Shown: positions 9,774 through 18,173 of the stretch, piece by piece
How positions within the stretch are numbered: the stretch's first letter is position 1
Layout: every line of letters starts with the position of its first letter
Source of the DNA: an uncultured Saprospiraceae bacterium
Lineage (GTDB): Bacteria > Bacteroidota > Bacteroidia > Chitinophagales > Saprospiraceae
Length of the DNA stretch: 64,000 nt
Reading direction: 5' to 3'
NCBI GenBank assembly: GCA_937139495.1
Contig: CAKZQC010000012.1
Span: forward strand, 1-64,000
Translations under genes and position numbers: made by a program
The notes under the pieces: generated by a model
What the model saw: the letters and a program-made list of their open reading frames with translations, nothing else
Database searches by the model: none
What the model was told of the DNA's origin: nothing

Positions 9774-9890
9774 TACAGGACAAAACACTATTCTTAACGA
9801 GGTGCTGAGCACTCTCAAAGTGCTTAGCACCTTATTTGGAGGCTAAACAATGCCTTTGGAATAAATATTTTTCAACTTTTGTCCTGCACT
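9774..9890. mobile_element. MITE-like element, full copy (GTCCTG terminal inverted repeats)
   Basis: A ~117-base non-coding element. The left end is CAGGACAAAA and the right end TTTTGTCCTGCACT, which are inverted repeats of each other. In the middle is a hairpin with arms GGTGCTGAGCAC (9801-9812) and GTGCTTAGCACC (9820-9831). The reverse complement of 30074-30182 aligns along its length, including the shared ACCTTATTTGGAGG core. No coding capacity is present, so a transposase would have to act in trans. It fills most of the gap between the TraB gene and the first DUF3137 gene. Confidence 0.75.
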
Positions 9891-9961
9891 AAAGAATATT
9901 CATTAAAATGTGTTTCTATGAAGGATTCAGTGTAAGTTTCTAATCTTCCGTAATTTAACCC

Positions 9962-11005
9962 ATGAAAAAACTAGCAGAAATACAACAAGATTTAGCTCCT
10001 ACACTCCAAAAAGCAGAGGCTATTCGACGGAAACAATTGGCATTATTGCATAAAAAAAGGCTTTGGTACATTATACCTGCCCTCATTATGTTGTCAGCGT
10101 TGGTTGCTGCTATATACACCCGTGAATATTATGCCCTAATGGCTGGGGCAATGCTTGCGGGAATGGCTGTTTTTTTGATACATACTTTTGCTACAAGTGG
10201 CGTCGGGTTTGAGTTCAAATGGGACTTCAAACGCAGTGTATTTAGGAAATTTGTCCAGATAGCATATCCTGCCGTTTCCTACAAAGCATCGACCAAACCA
10301 CCTGCGACCATGCTACTAAAATCTGGTTTGTTTACATCGTTTGACCAATACCATGTGGAAGACCATTTTGAAGGAAAAACAGCAAATGGTCAAGCGTATC
10401 AATTCATGCAGCTCCATACCTTAAAATTCAATCACTCACGAGACGAAAATGGTCGGGACGTAACCACCACATCGCCCCTTTTTAGTGGTTTGTTGTTTGA
10501 GTTAGCTGCTCCTGTGCAGCTAATGGACGATGTTGTTATTTTTACGCCAAGTCCTTCCCGAATTAATTTGGATATCTTCAATGGTTGGGCAAAAAAAGCA
10601 AAATTCAAGAAAAAATCTATCAAAGAACTCTATCCAGATTTGGCAATTAGCGAAGCTACCAAAGAGACCTATCAAGTCATTTTCCGTAGCTTGGATACCG
10701 CTGGATTACTCCTAGAATCAGGCGTACTGAAAGCATTGCAAAATTTTAACGAACGATGGAAAATGAAAGTACATTGTGCTTGGATTGACGACAAAATCTA
10801 TGTTAGTTTGCCTTGTAGTTTTGATTTTTTTGAAGCCAAAATGGATCAATCGCTCCAAGATCCTCAGGTTGTCCGAAAACTGCTTGCTCAGACTCAAATT
10901 TGCTTTCATTTGCTGGAGGATTTGAGCCAATTGCCTTTCCAGCAATCCATAATTATGACCAATTTTGATGGCAATGATAGTTACGACCACTTAATAGATT
11001 ATTAG
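9962..11005 (+). CDS. DUF3137 membrane protein, paralogue 1
   Basis: A 347-residue member of the DUF3137 family (function unknown). It opens with a charged amphipathic helix, followed by two membrane helices (about 34-52 and 56-76), then a large cytosolic domain. Family features are FRKFVQIAYPAVSYKAS, a YHVEDHFEGKTANG turn (the ED...G motif) and the FSGLLFELAAP strand. It ends in YDHLIDY, a tail shared with paralogue 2. The ATG at 9962 is the first good start. It is the first of four tandem relatives; because of the 171-base gap to the next gene it may or may not be cotranscribed with it. Confidence 0.8.
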   Translation: MKKLAEIQQDLAPTLQKAEAIRRKQLALLHKKRLWYIIPALIMLSALVAAIYTREYYALMAGAMLAGMAVFLIHTFATSGVGFEFKWDFKRSVFRKFVQIAYPAVSYKASTKPPATMLLKSGLFTSFDQYHVEDHFEGKTANGQAYQFMQLHTLKFNHSRDENGRDVTTTSPLFSGLLFELAAPVQLMDDVVIFTPSPSRINLDIFNGWAKKAKFKKKSIKELYPDLAISEATKETYQVIFRSLDTAGLLLESGVLKALQNFNERWKMKVHCAWIDDKIYVSLPCSFDFFEAKMDQSLQDPQVVRKLLAQTQICFHLLEDLSQLPFQQSIIMTNFDGNDSYDHLIDY

Positions 11006-11176
11006 GAATCTTAGCAACTTCTACTTTTTAGCTCGCGTCATTTTTCAGAAAAGAATAAAAGTTAGCGTTGCTCTAAACAAGACCACTTTGCTGTTAGATA
11101 CTAGAAGTTAGACTTCCGACAATAGCTTTCTATTGCCTTATCTACTATTTTAAGTAGGTATAACAAACATATTCCG

Positions 11177-12229
11177 ATGAAAAACCCTTTAGAAGCAAAT
11201 GAACGACTCGTGCCTGCCATAAAAAAAGCAGAAAAAAATCGTAAGCATCAATTGATACAATTGTATAGTATAAGAGCCTTGTTTTTGATTCCTTTACTAT
11301 TGTTGGTAGCAGTAGTTTTGAGTATTGTTCGGGAGGACTACAGTGCTATTCTCCAACTTGGAGCATTGACCATCGCTACCACTTTTTGCCTCTATTATTT
11401 TGGTATTCGAGGTTTTGGCAAATCGTACAAATGGACGTTCAAAAAAGAGGTTTTCTCTAAATTAGTAGAACTCTATTTCCCTACGGTTTCTTATATGCCC
11501 CAAAGCGACCCACAACATACGGCGATCCTGTCAAAATCTGGCTTGCTAGATAGCTTCAACAGTTGTGAAATAGAAGATTACTTCAAAGGAAAAACGACTA
11601 ACCAGCACGATTATCACTTTATGCAGCTGACTACCTCCACCAAGTACACCTACAAGGGTAGAAAGCAAAATCCGTATGAGCAGCATACCACTTTATACAG
11701 TGGTTTATTTTTTGAATTAGAAACCTCTTTGTATTTGCAAGAAGATGCTGTTTTTTTTGCCCCTAATCCTGACCAAATTGAGTTGGGACCATTTCAGGAA
11801 TGGATAAAAAAAGTACGCTTTAGGAATGAAGTAATAAAAAAAATTGACGCTATAGACGAAATACAGCGACAAGCATTGCCAAATTATAGTGCTGTATTTC
11901 GTAGGTTGGATACCGCCTGTTTGTTGGCAAATTCTGGTTTATTGGAAATATTGCAGCGCTTCAACGAAGTATGGGACTGTCACTTAAGCTGTTCGTGGGT
12001 GGGCAACAAAATTTATATTTCCTTGCCCACTACCTTCGACTTTTTTGAACCTAATATACACCAGTCTTTCCATGATACGCTATTTATCAATCGCCTACAA
12101 GAGCAAATAAACCATTGTCTCACATTGCTCGAAGAGCTGAGTCAACTCTCGTTCGACCAAGTGCTAGTTCCCTTTGTAGCCAACAGACCACGTGGCGACG
12201 ACTACTACGACCACTTGATAGATTATTAG
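11177..12229 (+). CDS. DUF3137 membrane protein, paralogue 2
   Basis: A 350-residue protein with the same plan as its upstream neighbour: an N-terminal charged helix, two membrane helices (about 35-75), FSKLVELYFPTVSYMPQ, IEDYFKGKTTNQ, a YSGLFFELET strand and the same C-terminal YDHLIDY. Similarity to paralogue 1 runs end to end, which indicates a tandem duplication. The leader DNA of the two genes also shares short words (TTAGACTTC, ATAGCTT), so the duplication probably included upstream DNA. The function is unknown. Confidence 0.8.
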   Translation: MKNPLEANERLVPAIKKAEKNRKHQLIQLYSIRALFLIPLLLLVAVVLSIVREDYSAILQLGALTIATTFCLYYFGIRGFGKSYKWTFKKEVFSKLVELYFPTVSYMPQSDPQHTAILSKSGLLDSFNSCEIEDYFKGKTTNQHDYHFMQLTTSTKYTYKGRKQNPYEQHTTLYSGLFFELETSLYLQEDAVFFAPNPDQIELGPFQEWIKKVRFRNEVIKKIDAIDEIQRQALPNYSAVFRRLDTACLLANSGLLEILQRFNEVWDCHLSCSWVGNKIYISLPTTFDFFEPNIHQSFHDTLFINRLQEQINHCLTLLEELSQLSFDQVLVPFVANRPRGDDYYDHLIDY

Positions 12230-12232
12230 CTC

Positions 12233-12247
12233 TTAGAGCATGTCTAA
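12233..12247 (+). repeat. Stop-codon-linked repeat TTAGAGCATGTCTAA (copy 1)
   Basis: This 15-base word begins four bases after the stop codon of DUF3137 paralogue 2. The identical word lies on the stop of the DUF4332 gene (32600-32614), and a 14-of-15 match lies on the dapB stop (35886-35900). Confidence 0.5.
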
Positions 12248-12347
12248 GTTTACAGAATGTGACTGGTAAAGAAAAATATGAACTAATAGTCTTGTTTTTC
12301 AGAACATTATGAAAATTATAGTTGTCTTGATAGAACACGAATCATGT

Positions 12348-12360
12348 AAGTAGGTGGACA
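12348..12360 (+). repeat. Short dispersed repeat AAGTAGGTGGACA (copy 3)
   Basis: Third exact copy of the 13-base word, 41 bases before DUF3137 paralogue 3. It is in the same orientation relative to the following gene as copy 2. Confidence 0.6.
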
Positions 12361-12401
12361 CACCAACCAACAACAAAAAACACTAAAAAAAAATACTTCC
12401 T

Positions 12402-13427
12402 ATGAAAGACATCACCGAAATAAGGCAGCTCATAGCCCCCACAATAGAGCGAGCAGAAATAAAGCGTTTAGATATATTGACAGAACTTACGAAAAAACAG
12501 TTTTTATACGCCTTGCCTGTTGGGTTATCTCTTTTTATTTTTGTGACAGGTCTTGCCTCTGGGCAATATTTCATTGCCATTTTTGGTCTTATAATTTCTG
12601 TCATTGTCTTTATTTTTATTCGCAAAAAAGTGTTGCCACAAACAACGCTACGCTATCAAAAAGAAGTGAAATCAGTGCTAGTAGAAGCCGTAGCACGCAC
12701 GGTCTATCCGTCCGTCAGCTTTGATGCTACTCATCATGTTTCTCGTCGCAATTTCAGTGCATCTACCCTCTATGATGATTACAATCAATATCGAGGGGAA
12801 GACCATTGCGAGGGCATTACTCTCAATCACACTGCTTTTGAGTTTTCGGAACTTCAAATAGAAAATGTCCATAAAGATTTTGAAAACTATAAAGCCTCTA
12901 GCACCGAGGAGATATTCAAAGGGCTGTTTGTGGTGTTGACACTTCCCAAGGTGATTTGCGATTATCCCATCAAGATATTGCCTGACATGGCTAACAAAAA
13001 AAGAGCCGCAGGCAAGCTCCTCCAAAAGAATTTCAGTCCTAAAACACATTCAGATAATTTGGTTTATTTTGAAGAAAATCCAGCATTTGAAGAAATGTAT
13101 GCCGTCTATGCACAAGATGAAACTCAAGCCAGAAAAATTCTGACACCGACCATGCTTGGTGTACTCTATAACCTCAAATATAAGTTTGACCAGACTGCCC
13201 GTATTTGTATGATTGGCAAAAAAGTCTATATTGGAATTGCTAAAGCAGAAGATTATTTTGAGATTGACATCAAAAAATCATTGATAGAAGGAGACAATAG
13301 TTTGACTAAATTATGCAAAGAACTGGCATTAGTTTTTGCACTAGTCGAAGATTTTTCTACCTTTCATGATACAACACAACAAGCTCCTGCTACTTATTCT
13401 AATCCTTCTACAAATCCATTCTTATGA
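12402..13427 (+). CDS. DUF3137 membrane protein, paralogue 3
   Basis: A 341-residue, more divergent DUF3137 protein. It has an N-terminal charged helix, two membrane helices (about 33-52 and 55-72), AVARTVYPSVSFDATH, YRGEDHCEGITLNH, and the strand FKGLFVVLTLPKV that is closest to the family consensus, followed by a KILPD segment. It lacks the YDHLIDY tail of the first two and ends in a Pro/Thr/Asn-rich linker. Its TGA stop overlaps the ATG of the next gene (ATGA), a sign of translational coupling. It starts an apparent operon that runs to 16136. Confidence 0.85.
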   Translation: MKDITEIRQLIAPTIERAEIKRLDILTELTKKQFLYALPVGLSLFIFVTGLASGQYFIAIFGLIISVIVFIFIRKKVLPQTTLRYQKEVKSVLVEAVARTVYPSVSFDATHHVSRRNFSASTLYDDYNQYRGEDHCEGITLNHTAFEFSELQIENVHKDFENYKASSTEEIFKGLFVVLTLPKVICDYPIKILPDMANKKRAAGKLLQKNFSPKTHSDNLVYFEENPAFEEMYAVYAQDETQARKILTPTMLGVLYNLKYKFDQTARICMIGKKVYIGIAKAEDYFEIDIKKSLIEGDNSLTKLCKELALVFALVEDFSTFHDTTQQAPATYSNPSTNPFL

Positions 13428-14362
13428 TACAGCAAAAAATAGATACCGCCATAGAACAGTTTGGCAACCAACTCGTACAACTCGACCTAGAACAACAAGC
13501 CTACCTCAAACGTCAAAAAATAGCTAAAATAGGCATGATTGCTATTGCCTTAATATATGTAGGTATAATTTTTAGCCTAAAATTTTCGGGTTTTAGTACG
13601 ACCGTTGCCGCAGCTATATCTACAGTTACGTTAGCGATTATGCTCAAACTGGCTCAAAACTGGTACCTCAGTCAAGCAGACATTTTTTCTGATTTCTACA
13701 AGAAGCATTTCATCAAAGAAATCATTACTCTTTTTTACCCCCATTATAGTTTTCAGTACTTGCCAGACAGCTTCCCTAGTCACCCCGAGTTGAGTACCAA
13801 CAGCGACAAAAAACAACAAATCGTACAGCAAGATTTTATCAAGGGAGTCTCTGGCAACTTAGCGTTTAATATCAATCATGTTGTTGATGAAATCAGCAAT
13901 TTTAAAGGTATTTTATACACCATACCATTGCACAAGGAATTGCCTCTTACTATTTCGTTTACGCCCAAGGTGCTTCCGTCCGAAATGGTACGCATGCACT
14001 TAGCCGTCCCCGACGAAACTTTGTCCCCTATGGATTGCCCCATTATCAAAGGGCATTTCATACGCCTATTGACCAACAATCCAGAACTACTTCCTCAGTT
14101 GATTACACCTGATTTTGTTTTGCAATTGCGTTATATTCAGCAAGTTTTCAATCGTCAATCGCTACCTGACTTTAGTCTAATTGACAATACTTTTTATATT
14201 CTAATCCCTAATTACAAACAGTATTTAGAAATTAGCCCGATGACTCCCATCGAGCACCACAGCGTCATCACACGACTCATCAAGCAAGTCGATAATATCA
14301 TGGCACCTATCGAAAAGTTGTTGCCTATATTGGATAGGAACTTGCATCAAATAGAGGACTAA
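13424..14362 (+). CDS. DUF3137-like membrane protein, paralogue 4
   Basis: A 312-residue protein with the cluster's architecture: a charged N-terminal helix, two membrane helices (about 35-52 and 57-75), ITLFYPHYSFQYLP in the YP..SF position, DFIKGVSGN in the ED...G position (the acidic residues are weakened), and FKGILYTIPLH. It is the most diverged of the four and might fall below a Pfam threshold for DUF3137, but the order of motifs and its position support membership. It is coupled to paralogue 3 by an ATGA overlap, and the next gene follows after 4 bases. Confidence 0.65.
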   Translation: MIQQKIDTAIEQFGNQLVQLDLEQQAYLKRQKIAKIGMIAIALIYVGIIFSLKFSGFSTTVAAAISTVTLAIMLKLAQNWYLSQADIFSDFYKKHFIKEIITLFYPHYSFQYLPDSFPSHPELSTNSDKKQQIVQQDFIKGVSGNLAFNINHVVDEISNFKGILYTIPLHKELPLTISFTPKVLPSEMVRMHLAVPDETLSPMDCPIIKGHFIRLLTNNPELLPQLITPDFVLQLRYIQQVFNRQSLPDFSLIDNTFYILIPNYKQYLEISPMTPIEHHSVITRLIKQVDNIMAPIEKLLPILDRNLHQIED

Positions 14363-14366
14363 GTCT

Positions 14367-15239
14367 ATGAATTTGCTGTATTTTTTGCGTCTAGTTCGTT
14401 GGCCCAATCTATTGATTATCCTTTTTCTGCATTTGCTCATTGCCTTTCAATTGCCTTTTGTTGCCTTTTCCGACACCTTATTTTGGTGCATGACAGGAGG
14501 TACCATTTTAATTGCTGGTGCAGGCAATATTATCAATGATTTATTGGATTACGAACTCGATATAGTCAATAAACCAGCTCGTGTTATTATTCATCGTTTT
14601 GTAAGTCATCAAGTAGCTTGGAACTACTATTTCGGACTAAATATACTGGCATTAGCAGCAGCTGTAGCCATACAAAACAACTTTCTGATTATAGTTTTTT
14701 TGCTCGCTATCTTACTGCTAGGAGCTTATGCTTTTTGGCTCAAAAAATCGTTGCTACTTGGCAATTTGGTCGTTAGCTTGCTTTGTGCGTGGATATTGGT
14801 CAATTTTTGGTGGCTCTACTATCCTGCACTCTCTGTTCTGTGGCAATCTACTTTACTTTTTTTTGCTAGTTTTGCCTTCGGGGCAACTTGGGCGAGAGAA
14901 CTCCTCAAAGATTTAGAAGATGCCAAAGGTGATGAACTCTATCACGCTAAAACGGTTCCTATAGTATGGGGAAAAAATAATACGCTATTATTGACACAAA
15001 TTATATTGTTTTGCGTATTAGTAGTATTATTGGTGTTGGCACTTTTTCTATATACCTGTACTTTGTATTGGGCAATCGCTTATACACTACTTATATTGAT
15101 ACCTAGTTTATTGTATTTGATGCTGCGCATCCATAAGCTATCCCGACTATCCGTGGTCGCTCCTACAGACTATCATGTTTGTAGCAGTTATCTGAAATGG
15201 TATTTTTTACTAGGGATTTGCTGTCTTTTTTTCATTTGA
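14367..15239 (+). CDS. UbiA-family prenyltransferase
   Basis: A 290-residue integral membrane enzyme with about eight or nine membrane helices. The first Asp-rich motif is NIINDLLDYELD (Asn54, Asp58, Asp61, Asp65); the second is LKDLEDAKGDE, around residues 180-190. Together they bind Mg and prenyl diphosphate in this superfamily. The relatives commonly annotated in Bacteroidota are geranylgeranylglycerol-phosphate or quinone-pathway prenyltransferases. Which acceptor is used cannot be read from the sequence. It lies in a tight operon between DUF3137 paralogue 4 (4-base gap) and a tail-anchored unknown (18-base gap), which is not a usual quinone locus. Confidence 0.85.
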   Translation: MNLLYFLRLVRWPNLLIILFLHLLIAFQLPFVAFSDTLFWCMTGGTILIAGAGNIINDLLDYELDIVNKPARVIIHRFVSHQVAWNYYFGLNILALAAAVAIQNNFLIIVFLLAILLLGAYAFWLKKSLLLGNLVVSLLCAWILVNFWWLYYPALSVLWQSTLLFFASFAFGATWARELLKDLEDAKGDELYHAKTVPIVWGKNNTLLLTQIILFCVLVVLLVLALFLYTCTLYWAIAYTLLILIPSLLYLMLRIHKLSRLSVVAPTDYHVCSSYLKWYFLLGICCLFFI

Positions 15240-15257
15240 TTTTAATTCTGCTTTTTT

Positions 15258-16136
15258 ATGGCAATTCCTTATACTAGCCCTTTCAAATTATTTACTAATC
15301 TAACTGCCAATAGTACTGCGGACGAAATAGCCGCCAACAGAGCGGCAGTACTCCACAGGATTCAATATGCTACGGCAGACGAGTTGGTCAACTGGTACGG
15401 AACAGAAGTGCCAAAGTCGCAAATGACTCGCTTGCTACGGGAACTAGATAACTACTATACCCGTCAGTTTCACATTGCTATTTTTGAAGATAAGCAGTTG
15501 CTCAATTTCTTGGAATATGGTCAACTGAATTTCTTGCGAGATTACCAACCCAATAGATTGCCTAACGAGGCAGATTTTGTCAATTTTATTGCTCCTTATT
15601 TTGGGTTTCAATACTCCGAAACATTGCTGCAAGCCATCAAGACAAACGACAAAGAACTGCTCCAATTGTTAGCCATAGAAGGACTGCCAATGGTGGGCGA
15701 CTTTGAAGAACATTGCTATCAAGACAGCTTGCAATATATCAATCAAACCTTGCAGGAGTTGCAAGCATTGCAAAAAGAAAAACAACTCATTGGCTTTTCC
15801 GATCAAGAATTAACATCCTATTTGCCCAACCGCACCATAGAACTATACAATAGTTTACCTGATTATTTTAGTCCTGTTCGGGACAAAATCGGCAACGAAG
15901 TTTATAACGTATCGGTCGTACTCCTACAGGATTTTGGACACAGTACAGGTGCCAGTGTCATGGTCAAACAAGGACTAAAACTCAAACTCGACCAGTCGGT
16001 ACGACAAGCCTTGGAGCAGATGCTCAAAAATTTTAGTGTCCGCTCCAAAATACCTGCGGCAATTTGGGTTGGCTTATCTGCTATTGGATTGCTTTATATC
16101 CTTAGGTTTTTAGAAACCTATTGGTATGGAACCTAG
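15258..16136 (+). CDS. Unknown protein with a C-terminal membrane anchor
   Basis: A 292-residue protein that I cannot assign to a family. It is soluble and mostly helical for about 260 residues and ends in one membrane helix (IPAAIWVGLSAIGLLYILRF) followed by a short tail, so it is likely tail-anchored with its body in the cytosol. There is no signal peptide. It closes the DUF3137/prenyltransferase operon. The membrane placement of every product of this operon suggests a shared membrane-linked job, but that is an inference. Confidence 0.6.
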   Translation: MAIPYTSPFKLFTNLTANSTADEIAANRAAVLHRIQYATADELVNWYGTEVPKSQMTRLLRELDNYYTRQFHIAIFEDKQLLNFLEYGQLNFLRDYQPNRLPNEADFVNFIAPYFGFQYSETLLQAIKTNDKELLQLLAIEGLPMVGDFEEHCYQDSLQYINQTLQELQALQKEKQLIGFSDQELTSYLPNRTIELYNSLPDYFSPVRDKIGNEVYNVSVVLLQDFGHSTGASVMVKQGLKLKLDQSVRQALEQMLKNFSVRSKIPAAIWVGLSAIGLLYILRFLETYWYGT

Positions 16137-16306
16137 CATCTCTGTATAGCCTTTCTTATTTTTTGCAATTTTTTGGTTCTACAATGAACGTTTGTACCTC
16201 CATTTTTGTACTGTATAAAATAAATACTTTTACCCGACTACTTTTGTTTGAAGACTGCTCTAATATGCACGTCTTTTATTGCATAAAAAACTAAACTTAA
16301 TAAACA

Positions 16307-17371
16307 GTGGCGAACAGCGAAGTAATTTTACTTTTAGAAGAAGTAGATTTGGTAGAATTCTATGGACAGAATGATGCTAAACTCAATCTCGTACGTAAGG
16401 CGTTTCCTGATACGGTTATTACTTCTAGAAGTAATATGATAAAAATAACAGGCGACAAAAAGCGTGTCCAAGAAATAAAAAATAAGCTAGAGAGCATGTC
16501 TAAATTGCTCAAGCAACAAAAAAAATTAACCCTCAATCATGTCAAAGAAATATTGAGTGGCGGCAATCCTTTTGCCAATAAGCTGCCCAAAGACAGCAAG
16601 AATATTATTGTACACGGCAGAAACGGCAAAACGATTACACCTCGCACCAAGAATCAAAAAAAATTGGTGCAATTATCCAACGAAAATGATGTTGTTTTTG
16701 CGATAGGACCTGCGGGTACAGGCAAAACTTATACCGCAGTAGCACTGGCAGTACGTGCATTGAAGCTCGGTATTGTTAGTCGTATTGTATTGACTCGCCC
16801 AGCGGTAGAAGCTGGCGAAAGTCTAGGTTTTCTGCCTGGTGACATGAAGGATAAAATTGATCCTTACTTGCGTCCCTTGTACGATGCCCTCGACGATATG
16901 ATACACCCCGAGAAGCTCGCACAGCACATGCAAAATAGAATTATCGAAGTCGCTCCCCTAGCGTTTATGCGTGGGCGAACACTCGACAACTCGTTTATCA
17001 TACTTGATGAGGCACAGAATACGACCGAAACGCAGCTCAAAATGTTTTTGACTCGTCTAGGACCAAGTGCCAAATGTATTATTACAGGCGATTTGTCGCA
17101 AGTAGATTTGCCTCGCAATCAACGTTCTGGGCTTGTTCGTAGTTTGGATATTTTGGATAATATAAACGGCATTGGTATCCTTCGTTTGACTTCTAGCGAT
17201 GTCGTGCGTCACCGATTGGTCAAAGAGATTATTGATGCCTACGACAAGGCTGGAGACGCTCCTGATCCTCGCAATCGCAACAACCATTACAACAATAGAA
17301 AGGAGAATAGCAGAGCAGTAGAAAAAAATACGGCTGCTAAAGAACCTGATAAAAAAGAGGAAGAAGAATAA
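16307..17371 (+). CDS. PhoH-family ATPase
   Basis: A 354-residue PhoH-like protein, with an N-terminal KH-like segment (1-70) and then a P-loop ATPase domain. The Walker A is GPAGTGKT (134-141) and the Walker B is FIILDEAQN around 230, followed by ITGDLSQVDLP. Bacterial relatives are RNA-associated ATPases linked to YbeY and rRNA processing. The start is GTG at 16307, chosen because it gives the usual N-terminus (VDLVEFYGQNDAKLNLV) and no ATG lies nearby. The C-terminal 35 residues are a low-complexity charged tail rich in Asn, Lys and Glu. A clear terminator follows. Confidence 0.93.
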   Translation: MANSEVILLLEEVDLVEFYGQNDAKLNLVRKAFPDTVITSRSNMIKITGDKKRVQEIKNKLESMSKLLKQQKKLTLNHVKEILSGGNPFANKLPKDSKNIIVHGRNGKTITPRTKNQKKLVQLSNENDVVFAIGPAGTGKTYTAVALAVRALKLGIVSRIVLTRPAVEAGESLGFLPGDMKDKIDPYLRPLYDALDDMIHPEKLAQHMQNRIIEVAPLAFMRGRTLDNSFIILDEAQNTTETQLKMFLTRLGPSAKCIITGDLSQVDLPRNQRSGLVRSLDILDNINGIGILRLTSSDVVRHRLVKEIIDAYDKAGDAPDPRNRNNHYNNRKENSRAVEKNTAAKEPDKKEEEE

Positions 17372-17401
17372 TGTTTAATTCTTCTTGCTACCACCTAAAT
17401 C

Positions 17402-17437
17402 AAGCAACTACTTTTAGATAAAAGTAGTTGCTTTTTT
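17402..17437 (+). terminator. Intrinsic terminator after the PhoH gene
   Basis: A 14-bp perfect stem (AAGCAACTACTTTT and its complement) with a 4-base loop is followed by a T run. It lies 30 bases after the PhoH stop. Confidence 0.9.
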
Positions 17438-17458
17438 GTGGCTAATATTCAGCAAAGA

Positions 17459-17476
17459 TTAGAGGTTATTACAAAT
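17459..17476. repeat. Solitary end of the TAGAGGTTATTACGAATA palindromic element
   Basis: TTAGAGGTTATTACAAAT matches one arm of the element at 22038-22204, with one substitution in the core. It sits just after the stop codon of the SixA-like gene. No matching second arm is found close by. Confidence 0.45.
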
Positions 17477-17481
17477 AAAAT

Positions 17482-18075
17482 TTACAAATCGTCAGGAACA
17501 GGAGTAGGCATAAAGAAGGAAAATTGACCACTTTTATGCCCTAAATTCTTCCATGTTGTCGTTTTCATTTTGATTGCGACAATACTGCCTACAGGCAAAT
17601 CAGCAAAAATTGTATCTTTCTGAAAGTAGTTGATTGCTTCGATAGTAGAAGGATTGTGTCCCACTATCATCACTTGATCGAGCGAGTCAGGCAGCTGCTG
17701 TATGAATTTGATATAAACAGGCGTAGTTGATTTGTACAATACCTCTTGCTCTACTATATTTTTTTTGTGTAAGTCCAACTTTTTAGCAATTTGTTCAGCA
17801 GTCGAAGTGGCACGTTTGGCAGTACTACTGTATATTTTTTGCACCACAATATCTTTTTTGTCTAGCTGTTTCCCCATCTTTTTAGCCTGTTCTTTCCCTT
17901 GCCGTTTTAGCTTGCGGTCTATATCTTTTTTGTCCTCTTTAGGCTTTTTTGTTTCTGCGTGCCGCACCAAATAAACCGTTTTGACACCCTCCTCCTCTGT
18001 TGGCTCTTCGCAGCCAACAATAACAGTACTCAGCACGATTGCCAATATGAATAATATGGTAGTATAGCTTTTCAT
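17482..18075 (-). CDS. SixA-like histidine phosphatase lipoprotein
   Basis: A 197-residue protein of the histidine phosphatase (phosphoglycerate mutase-like) superfamily, closest in size to SixA phosphohistidine phosphatases. YLVRHAETK carries the catalytic RHG-type histidine, and MIVGHNPS carries the second catalytic histidine. Before the domain is a lipoprotein signal, ILFILAIVLSTVIVGC, with the lipobox cysteine at residue 22, so the enzyme should face the periplasm. Classical SixA is cytosolic, which makes the anchor notable. The frame is open to 18159, but the ATG at 18075 begins the signal peptide and is chosen. It follows the kinase gene after a 70-base gap that contains a shortened palindromic element. 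Confidence 0.85.
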   Translation of the reverse strand: MKSYTTILFILAIVLSTVIVGCEEPTEEEGVKTVYLVRHAETKKPKEDKKDIDRKLKRQGKEQAKKMGKQLDKKDIVVQKIYSSTAKRATSTAEQIAKKLDLHKKNIVEQEVLYKSTTPVYIKFIQQLPDSLDQVMIVGHNPSTIEAINYFQKDTIFADLPVGSIVAIKMKTTTWKNLGHKSGQFSFFMPTPVPDDL

Positions 18076-18097
18076 TATTTTGATAGTTTTTTTATTC

Positions 18098-18173
18098 GAG
18101 GTTATTATGAATAGATTCGTATAGCAAGAAGATAGATTTTCACCCTCATACAACGCCATTCGTAATAGCCTCT
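18098..18173. mobile_element. Shortened copy of the TAGAGGTTATTACGAATA palindromic element
   Basis: The left arm GAGGTTATTATGAATAG and the right arm ATTCGTAATAGCCTCTA are inverted repeats. The first ~45 bases match the left part of the full element at 22038, including the GATAGATTTT block, and the middle is missing. Its right arm lies within the kinase coding sequence (stop at 18146) and specifies the last residues of the kinase. Confidence 0.65.

Noticed and set aside
16489..16505. AGAGCATGTCTAA word inside the PhoH gene
   Set aside because: It lies in the middle of a conserved coding frame, far from a stop codon, so I treat it as a chance match and not as a member of the stop-linked set.
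18076..18159. Longer N-terminus for the SixA-like protein
   Set aside because: The extra 28 residues would overlap the kinase gene and the repeat element and would bury the lipoprotein signal peptide.
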